Source: Comamonas thiooxydans (GTDB lineage Bacteria; Pseudomonadota; Gammaproteobacteria; Burkholderiales; Burkholderiaceae_C). From it: 64,000 nt of DNA. The stretch is from positions 243,531 to 307,530 of the forward strand of contig NZ_BBVD01000009.1 in the NCBI RefSeq assembly GCF_000964545.1, written 5' to 3'. The translations under genes were made by a program, and so were the position numbers. Positions 24,220 to 33,000 of the stretch are shown here, one piece after another. The notes under the pieces were generated by a model, which did not search any database, was not told where the DNA came from, and worked only from the letters and a program-made list of their open reading frames with translations. The stretch's first letter is position 1. Every line of letters begins with the position of its first letter.

Positions 24220-25020
24220 TTACGCCGTGCCCAGCAGGCTGACGATCTTGGCGGCCGCGTTCGACCACTGCACCACCACGCCGCTGCCGTTGGTCGTCAT
24301 GGGAAAGCCCACCACGCTGGGCAAATACAGCACCACCGGGGAAGTGGCAGCCGTGCCTGTGTCGGCGTAGAGGGCGATGTAAGACGCCGTAGAACCTGCT
24401 GCGACCGCGCCAAAGTCCACATCGTTGGCGTCCAGCACGCCGCCCGCCACCGTGACGCCCGTCAAGGTAACAGCCGCGCCCACCACCGCGCCCAGGTCAG
24501 GCAGAAACTCATGGGCCGCGTCATAGACATAGCTGCCGGGCAGCATCACGGCCTTGAGCGTCGCGCCGGTCAAGGGTAGCTCGGCTGAGAGCAAACGCTC
24601 AGCGGCCTTGGGATAGAACGGCAGACCCACGGCCGCGATCTTGTTGGGGCCGGTATCCCAGGGCACGCGCACCTCGCCACCATTGGTATCCATGGGCAGG
24701 CCTTGCACCGAATCCATATAGAACAGCAGCGGCGAAGTCGAAGGGCTACCGGTGTCCATATAGAGCACCACAGCCTTGATCTTGCTGCCGGGAGCAAGAA
24801 TGCCAAATTCAGCGGGGGCTGCGTCGAACACGCCACCGGTCACGCTCTTGCTCGTCAGCGTCTGATCGGTACCGACACGGGTGACGGCCGACAGAAACTC
24901 ATGCGCCGCGCTGTAGGTATAGGCGTCAGATACCAGTGCCACCTTGATGGTGGCTGCGGCAAAGTTGATGGCGCCCGAAAGAATCTTCTCGGCACCCTTG
25001 GGGTATGCGGTGTTGGACAT
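24220..25020 (-). CDS. Phage virion protein made of two tandem homologous domains
   Basis: 266 residues from ATG 25020 (MSNTAYPKGAEKILSGAINF). Two copies of a ~130-residue domain are visible. Copy one: YPKGAEKILSGAIN, YSAAHEFLSAV, VTGGVFDA, VVLYMDTG, FYMDSVQGLPMDTNGG. Copy two: YPKAAERLLSAELP, YDAAHEFLPDL, VAGGVLDA, IALYADTG, LYLPSVVGFPMTTNGS. This is an internal gene duplication and fusion. It is the first gene of the tail block, 50 nt after boundary motif copy b. Decoration or tail-surface use is inference. Confidence 0.8.
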   Translation of the reverse strand: MSNTAYPKGAEKILSGAINFAAATIKVALVSDAYTYSAAHEFLSAVTRVGTDQTLTSKSVTGGVFDAAPAEFGILAPGSKIKAVVLYMDTGSPSTSPLLFYMDSVQGLPMDTNGGEVRVPWDTGPNKIAAVGLPFYPKAAERLLSAELPLTGATLKAVMLPGSYVYDAAHEFLPDLGAVVGAAVTLTGVTVAGGVLDANDVDFGAVAAGSTASYIALYADTGTAATSPVVLYLPSVVGFPMTTNGSGVVVQWSNAAAKIVSLLGTA

Positions 25021-25069
25021 GGCTGCTCTCCAGAGATTGCAGCCAATGTCCAAGAATCAGGGCTCGCTG

Positions 25070-25087
25070 GCGAACCCTAGAGGGGTG
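25070..25087 (-). promoter_or_regulatory. Late-block boundary motif, copy b
   Basis: GCGAACCCTAGAGGGGTG, 17 of 18 bases identical to copy a. It lies 50 nt upstream of the tail-block start and 155 nt before the plus-strand M30 gene. Confidence 0.6.
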
Positions 25088-25242
25088 ACCAGCAGTAGCC
25101 CAGAAGAATGAGGAATCCCCCGTACGAATCATCAGAGCGCTGACACTCAACTGAAGCGTAAAGATTTGGTTATCCGCGTATTGCGTTGAGTTGCGAAGTC
25201 CAGATAATCGCCGAACAAATACTTACGATCGTGAGGGAACCC

Positions 25243-26991
25243 ATGCGGATCAGTCCTGATTCTCGTCATCAAGCTGTCAACGGATGCAGACTGGCCTGCG
25301 TGGTGCTCTGGGCTTTGATTCTCGTGGCTTGTGGCGGCGACAGCCCAACTGCCGCTGTCGACAAACCAAGTACAGAGTTGCCATCCACCCCTCCGGAAGT
25401 TTCGCCCACCCCACCGGAGGTTAAGCCGCCTACCACCCCTCCAGAAGTCCCCCCCATCTCGACGTTGCCGTTGGGAGGCCTTAAGGCCGACTGCCTTGGG
25501 CCCAACTGTGGATCGCTGGCCAATGACACGTACGCAGGCGGCGGGGTTGGCATTTGGAAGGTGTCCAACAGCAGCAACAAGGCAGTCGCCGTACCACTAT
25601 CCATCAGGGGGCTCAGCGGTCAGGACGTGACATTGGTGTTTACCAATACCACGCTCACATCACAGCCCATGACGCCAATCACACTGACACCAAGTGTTCC
25701 GAGATCGTCAGTTCTTCGCTCCATGCAGCAGACAAGGACTTCCCAAGGCATAAGACCCGTTCCATCGGAAATCAGCGAATTCAACCGCGTCGGTGCTCCT
25801 GCCTTGCTGAGAAAAAGCAGCTTCGCGCCATCGCGCCGAGCGCTGCAACGTGCGATCCCTCCATCCATTGGCGCTTCCCGCCAGTGGTACGTGCATGTGG
25901 AGGCCATGGAAACTCGTCAAGCCACTTTGGTGCGCAGTGCTACACGCGATGGCATGACCGTCAATATCTGGCTGGAGGATGGCGAAGCGGGGGACAACAA
26001 GATCTCTGCTGCAGTACTCGACGGAATAATGTCCCGCTTCTTCACAAACTCCAATGCTGTGTACCACCGTGCTACTGCGATGGTGGGCCAGCCTTGGGGT
26101 GCCCACGAGTTCGACGACCTGATCCAGACAGAACAACCGCTGGACATTGTGTTAGTCAACTTTGATCGAGATCAGCAGCCATATGGATTGATGGGCTACT
26201 TCTGGTCATACAACAATTTCAAAGTCACCCCGAGCACTCCGGAAAGCAACGAGTCGCTATCGGTCTATTTGGACACGGAAACCATTTACCGCACTCCAGG
26301 GGACATCGGCTTGAACACCCAGTACAACACACTGGCACATGAATTCATGCATATGGTGAACTTCTATCAGCGCGGCGTGTTGCTTGATAACACCTTCGAA
26401 ACATGGCTTGAAGAGACTTCGGCGCTGATGCTCGAGGACGTGCTCTCCGACATACTCACACCTGGATATAGTCCAATCCGCGATGGTCGCTTCCCCGACT
26501 ACTTGAACCAATCCGGCTTCAATTGCAATTTGATTGACTGGGATTTCGACCCTAGCTCCAATTGTTTCGGCTACAGCATTGGAGGCAGCTTCGGAGCGTA
26601 CTTATTGCGCCACTATGGAATAGGCTTCTACCAAAACCTTCTACGTGGCAACAATTCAGTCGACGGGTTCGTGATTCTGGATAAAGCCATTCGAGATGCC
26701 GGAGGCCCTGGGACAGTGGAAGCCATTCGCCGCGCCGCGCTCAATGCTGCACTTCTGCCCGCAAGCGGCTCCCCAGCTGGATTTGGCATGCCTCCGCGAA
26801 CAGAAAATGGCATCACACTGTATGCTATTGATGGCCCTGCGTACATCTTGGATCGAGTGCTGCCGACCTCTGTCCCAGCAGAACTGGTGCCGCTAGGCAG
26901 CTTCCCCGTTGTTCGACCTGCAGTATATGGAACATACACAGAGACCGTTTCAGTGCCGCCAGGCACCACTCTGTCAATCGTTGTACGTTAA
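25243..26991 (+). CDS. Lipoprotein zinc metallopeptidase, M30 (hyicolysin)-like
   Basis: 582 residues from ATG 25243, with GAGGG just upstream. The signal peptide ends in lipobox LVAC (Cys 30), then a Pro/Thr-rich linker of STPPEV/PTPPEV-type repeats (residues 45-70). The catalytic HEFMH (H366, E367, H370) is followed by a downstream TWLEETSALMLED helix supplying a probable third ligand Glu. This agrees with M30 metallopeptidases. It would be a surface or periplasmic protease. It is a plus-strand cargo gene between two minus-strand phage blocks, so likely expressed in the lysogen; its composition fits the host better than an ancient phage gene. Confidence 0.85.
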   Translation: MRISPDSRHQAVNGCRLACVVLWALILVACGGDSPTAAVDKPSTELPSTPPEVSPTPPEVKPPTTPPEVPPISTLPLGGLKADCLGPNCGSLANDTYAGGGVGIWKVSNSSNKAVAVPLSIRGLSGQDVTLVFTNTTLTSQPMTPITLTPSVPRSSVLRSMQQTRTSQGIRPVPSEISEFNRVGAPALLRKSSFAPSRRALQRAIPPSIGASRQWYVHVEAMETRQATLVRSATRDGMTVNIWLEDGEAGDNKISAAVLDGIMSRFFTNSNAVYHRATAMVGQPWGAHEFDDLIQTEQPLDIVLVNFDRDQQPYGLMGYFWSYNNFKVTPSTPESNESLSVYLDTETIYRTPGDIGLNTQYNTLAHEFMHMVNFYQRGVLLDNTFETWLEETSALMLEDVLSDILTPGYSPIRDGRFPDYLNQSGFNCNLIDWDFDPSSNCFGYSIGGSFGAYLLRHYGIGFYQNLLRGNNSVDGFVILDKAIRDAGGPGTVEAIRRAALNAALLPASGSPAGFGMPPRTENGITLYAIDGPAYILDRVLPTSVPAELVPLGSFPVVRPAVYGTYTETVSVPPGTTLSIVVR

Positions 26992-27067
26992 CCTACCACT
27001 AGAGCCTCACCAGAACGGGCAGCGATGTGGCAACCCTTAACTGCCATGGATACGTATTCCAGCGGTG

Positions 27068-30000
27068 CTACCCCAACGACCGCACCTGCTCGTGCATCTG
27101 CTGTCGCAGCGCCTTGGGCGCGGTCTCGGCAATGCGGTCGCTGCGGTCCTTGCCCATCTCCCGCACGCGCTTCCACACATCGGGCATCTTGACCACGATG
27201 GGTTGCTCGGGGTTGTCGCGGTTCCAGTCCGCCAGGCGCTCGCGCACCCGTTGAACGGCGGCATCGTCCTTGCGGAATAGCGCGTCAGCCCATTGCGCTT
27301 TGATTTCGCTGCTGGTCTGGGTATAGAACGACTTGCTGCGCTGCATGAAGCTATTGGCCTCCTGCACCTCGGCCACGCTCTTGGGCTGGAAACCGATCGC
27401 TTTCGCTGCGGCTTCGGCCAGGGTCGTGTCGATCACCTTGTAGCCCTTGGTATCGCGGTACATGCCTGTGGCCACCATGTCCAGACCCTTTGCCAGATTA
27501 CGCACCGCAGTGGGCGCCCATTCCAGCACTCCCCTGCCTGCAGTTGCTGCATCGCCGTTCACGACTCCCTTGATCACATCACGCGCGCCAGAAAAGCCGC
27601 GTGAAACTAGGTCGCCAGCAGGCCCAATGATTTCCGTCATGTCCCGCTCGCGGTTGGGCTTGTCCAGGAACAGGCCGGTACCGGGCAGCAGGTTGCCCAT
27701 GCCCAGGCGTCCGGACACATCGATGGGCGCGCCCGGCAGGCCAGACAGGCCCTGCTCCATGAACTCGCCCAGCTCCTTGCCCACCACGTTGGCCAACAGT
27801 TCCTTGCGCCATTGCTTGGCGCTGATGTTGTAGCCCATCATCTGGCCGGCGCCATCGATCAGGTCCTCGGCATCCTCCATGAAGGGCACGCCGCCGGCGC
27901 CGCTCATCAGCAGCAGCATGGCCAGGGCCCAGCCCACCGCGCGCTTGCCTTCTGGGCCGCCCTGGGTCCACATGCGCTGCATCAGCTCCAGATAGCTGAC
28001 CGAATAGGTCTTGAAGGTGAACAAAGTCCCACCCACTGCGCCGCGCGCCCACTTGGGCTTGTTGGCCTTGGAATAGACGAACTGTGTTTCCAGCACCGCC
28101 TTGCGAGCGAACGCCCCCGGATCCGCCATACCCTGGTCCTTGGCAATGCGGTAAGAAGCAATGAAGGTGCTGCGACGGTTGAACTGCTCGGCCAGCGCAA
28201 AGGGCTGACCCCAGAGCACCTTGCCCTGCTCCCACAGGTTGCCGGCCTTGGCGCGCAGATCGCCCGTCTTGGTACCGTCGCCCGAGCGCAGCATGCCCGC
28301 GCCGCGGGCCTGGGCCATCAGCTGGTGGATTTCCTGGGGACTCACCACGCCGTCATCCTCTGCCGACTGCAGCGCCTTGGCCAGGTCGCTCTCGTACTTG
28401 AAACCCTTGGTCCCCATGTCCTTGAGCGCGCGGGCCAGTTGCGCGCCGGCCTTCTTCATGCCGCCGTACTGGCTCAGCCAGGGCAGCGTGACCGCGAATG
28501 GCTGGGTCGTATTCACAAAGGCCGAAGCAATGGAACCGCCCAGGTACTGAGCAAACAGCATGCCGCGCACGGCCTGGCCTTCCTCCTGCGGGTCGCGGAT
28601 GTAGTCGCGCAGGCCCATGGCCAGATCCTTGAGCTCGCCCTGCTCCTTGGGGATCTTGCCGATGGCCGTTTCCATCTTGCCCGCGTTCAGGCCCATGGCC
28701 CCGGCGCGTGCGTTGGAGTAAACAAAGTTCGCCACCACTCGCCCCACATCCTCGCTGAAACCGGCGATGCCCTTGCGGTGAATCAGCCGCTTCATGGCGC
28801 TGTGGTTGTTCTTGGTGAGCTTCAGAAACTCCTGGAATGCCTTGTCCTGGGCTTCATTGCCCTCGGCTTTCAGGCCCAGCATCTCGCCAAACTGCTCCAG
28901 AGTCTCGGGCGTCACGCCGGCAAACAGCTTGTACGCCTCGGCACTCATGGTGCCCGTGGTGATGGTCGCGCTCTTGAACTCGTGCTCGAGTTGCATCTTG
29001 GCCCGGTTGGAGTCGCGCGCGGTTTCGTACATGCCGAAATACAGGCGCTCACCATTGGCATCCACCACATCCACCGTATAGCGGCCAAAGCGCGACAGCG
29101 GGGCATAGCCGCCCTGCTGCAGATCCACGGCCGTCTCCAGGCGGCGGTTGATCAGCTGCATATAGCCAGCCAGGCGGTCGCGCGAGTCCGGGTCGGCCTT
29201 GGCATCCTGCTCCAGCGTATCCAGCAGCAGCTGTGCGGCGGCCTCCACGGAGGGCTGCGCCAGCACCGCATCGCGCATAGGCTCGTACTTCTCGCCCACT
29301 ATGCGCAGCATGTCGGTGCGGGCCGTCATGTCGATGGAGCGATCGATGGCCGCGCGGGCCTCGCGGTACAGGCTGATCTGGTTGGCATCGGCTCCAAACT
29401 GCGCCTGCAGCTCCGCATCGGTCCAGACAATGCCGGCCTTGAGCATCTTGTTCTCAAAGCGCGCGTTGATGTTCTTTTCAAACTGGGCCACAGGCAGGCC
29501 CTGCCACATGGCCAGCACCTCAGATTTGATCTTGCCGTGCTTGAGCAGCATCGCCGCCTTGTTGTGGGCCGACAGATTCGCATAGCGCTTTTGCAGATCA
29601 TCCACCAGGGTCGGCTTGCCGTTCTCGTCGCGCGCCCAGATCAGCGTACCCTCAAACAGCGGTCGGGCCACGGCCTTGTTGTCGGCGGCAGAGACAGGCT
29701 TTTTCTTGAGGTCGCCCAGAGACTCCACACGCGGCAGAATGCGCGGCGCCATGTCGGCCGCGTCATTGGCCAGCATGCTCACATCGTCGATGTTTTGCTG
29801 GGCCGATTCATAGACCGGCTTGAACGCTGGCGCGCGCTCGGCCAGGTGGCGCATGGTGCCCACGGACTTGTCCCAGAGCGATACCTTGCCCTCGTGGGTG
29901 AAAGTCTTGCTCAGCTGGTCAAGGGCGCTGTCCTTGAGGTCTGCGAAGCGCGAGCGGCTGAACATCGGCTCGTCTGCATCGCGCTGTTCCGTACCTTTGG

Positions 30001-33000
30001 ATAGACTGGTGCTCTCCCCCGCAGAGCGGATGGAAGTCAGGTCTTGGCCATCGGCCTTGGCAGATGCGTCCACCCACTGAGCTGCGGGGGATTTTTCATT
30101 GGCGGACTGAGCAGATCCACCCCGCTCTCGCTCCAGCGGACTTTTGGTATCCAGCCTCAGCAGGCGGTTGAGTTCGCGTGCAACATCTTCCGTGGCCGCC
30201 TTGCCCTGCTGCACGCCATTTGTTAAAGTGGGGGCGTCTCCTGATGTCGTTGAGCCAGACCGTTCGGATGCCTTTTTGGCATCAACACTGGATACTCTCG
30301 GCTTCAGGAGATTTTCTTTGAGCGAAACACTATGCAGGTACATCCGTTGGGTGTTGTGGTCACGGCGAACCAGAACCGTCACGATGTTGTCCTTGCCTGA
30401 AATGCTCACCGGCGCGGATGTGTAAAAACTATCGGTATTGCCGGCAGTGGTTCGATACACCAGTGCACCACGCTCGATCACATCCTTGACTGCTGCAAAA
30501 GCCACCTTCTTGGCATCGTTGGCACCGCCGTGCGCTATCGAGCTTTTGGCAGAGCGCGCATCCAGAACCACCTCACCGAACTCCGGACTTATAGCTTTGC
30601 CTCCTTGCTGAGCAAAGAGCTCCGCAGCCCATTGCTCAATGGCGGCATATCCGCCTGATGGCGCGTTCTTCAGATCCAGGACCGCCACCGGCGCGCCCTG
30701 CAGCAGCAGAGCTTTTTCCATGTCGGTTTGCGGTTCTGCACGGGAGCCACGGCTGAACGAGGCCACTCCACTCCCAGCCCCTACTGAACCGCCGTTCTCC
30801 ACCCATGCCCGCGCCGGCAAGATGAAGTTGCGAATCAGCTCAGCATCCGTCAGCGCCAGCGACTTGAAGCCCGGCACGTTGGTGCGCAACCAGGTGCGGA
30901 TTGCAGCCACGGCACGGCGCACAAAGCCCAACTCGGGCGTGTTCTGCGCCATCTCAGCCAGCACCTCCTCGGCAGCCGTGCGGCGGTCCAGGCGATTGAC
31001 GCGGCGCAGACCATACTCCTCGATCTTTGCATCCACATCTGCCTTGCGCATGGTGGCCACCTGATTCAGGATCAGGCCCAGGTCCTTGCCGAACAAGCCG
31101 CGCAGGCCGTGGTGGCCCAAGGCCTCATGGAATAGCACGCGCGCTGCATCGTTGGGCGTCTTGAGCTTGGACGCCATCAAATACACCTTGCCCTGGTAAT
31201 AGAAGCCCTCCGGAGCGCCCCGGGCGCCGCCGCTGCGCTGCTTGAGGTCAGCACGCCGCGCGCTCTCGGGCACCACCGCGTCCTGCATATCAAAGGCCAC
31301 GATCACCTCGGGCCCGTTGGCCCAGGCCTGCCGAATGGCATCGGCCGTGCCCTTGACCGCGCGCACCGCCTCGGCACGGGCCGCCGGCGAATAGCTGGGG
31401 CGTACATTCACTGCGGGGGCTGCAGCTGCAGCGGCACTGGCTGACTGTCCCTCATTCATGGCTTGGAGAAAGCCTGCCACATCAAAGTCTTCCCCTTTGG
31501 CCGTGCCTGCAGCATCGCGCCGAAATGCTGGCTTTTCTGTACGGGCTGCAGCCGCCTCGCGCATCCTTTCAGGCACGCTCTTGGGCTTCGCTGCTGGGGC
31601 TGCAGCGGCCACGCTGGCGGCCTCCCTGGCAGCCTTGGCCTCCTTCATGCGCTCCGGCACCGACTTGGGCGTAGTCACAGGTTCCGGCGACGGGGCTGCT
31701 GCAGCTTCCGTGTTGGCGCTGGGCGAAGCCTTCACCGCAGCCAGCGCCTGCTCCACCGGTGCATCCAGCACGATGGCCTTGACCTGCTTGCCTTCATCGG
31801 CTGCCGCGACTGCCTGGTGGTGGCCGTCGATGATGTGGCCATCGCTCGACACGATCACTGCGCGATCGCCGGTGGCGCTCTTGGCGGCCTCCACCTTGGA
31901 CGGAGAGTATTCAGCCTGGGTCGGCTTGAGCTGGGCCGCGTCCACGGTCGTGGTTTCATGGGCAATCCCCTGTGCATTCACGTGCTTGACCAGTCCGCCA
32001 TGGTTGGCCGTGGGCACCTGGGGCATCTCAGCGCGTGGAATGCCCAGCGTGCCAGTCTCTGCCGCGAACTGCTTTTCATCGCCCACGGGCTGCGCGGCAG
32101 GCTTCGCCGGGGCCTCTCCGGAGACAGCAGAAGGCGCTGCATTTGCTACGCTTTCTGCAGCGTCTGGCGCTTTACTGGCAGGCGCTACAAGCGGCTGCAC
32201 CAGCGAATCCATCAGCTTGTTGCGGATCTTCTCGCCAATATCCGGCCATGCCCGCGTGTGCAGGTTCTTGCGTGCAATGGGGTTCAGGCCTGGCGCGGTG
32301 GCCGTCACGGCCTGGCGCTCTACCGTGGTCATGCGTGTCCAGCGTTCGCTGGCATCAAGCTGTCGCTGGCGCTGGGCTTCACGGTCGGCATTGCCTTCGC
32401 GCGCGATCTGGGCGGCCTTGCCTACGGCCGCTGTTGCCGCGCCGGCCGCTTCCGAGACTTGCGCTTGAGCTTTCGCAAGGCTCGCGCTCTGGTCTTGCGC
32501 TCCAGGGTTCGCAGTTGGGGTGGTGCCATTGCCTACCCCTTGGCCTGCATCTTGGCCAGCTTGCGCTGCTCCTGCTTGCGCAGGTTGCGCGCCGCCTTGC
32601 TGGGTTTGATCGGCTTGAGAGACATTGCCATTTGCTCCTGATTCAATAGCTGTCAGCGGTTTTTGCGCAAGCGCTTGGAGTGCTTTTTCAAATTTCTTGG
32701 TGCGCTTGTGGTTGGGTCCGTAATGGGCGATGGCCTGCTGCAGCTCCTGCTCGCTCATGTCAGGGACCTGCTTGGCCAGGATCTGGTTGATGCCGGTCAG
32801 CTGCACGGGTGCGGGCGCGCCGGCAGTCGAAGCGCCGCGCCCCTGACCACCGGCGGCCTGCAGCTCCAGTCGGGTGAGCTGGGTCTGCAGCGCATTGCGC
32901 TGGGCAGCCCTATTGCCGTCCCAGCCCTGGGCCGACCCCTGCTGCTGCATAAAGGCAATGCGATCCTTGAGCTCGTCCATCTGGGCCTGCAGCGATACCT

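Noticed and set aside
16409..25020. A diversity-generating retroelement in the tail region
   Set aside because: No reverse transcriptase and no pair of near-identical variable and template repeats was seen.
27812..30004. A 730-codon plus-strand frame opposite the giant protein gene
   Set aside because: His/Leu/Gln-rich shadow of the minus-strand PLxRFG-type gene, no ribosome site or domain.
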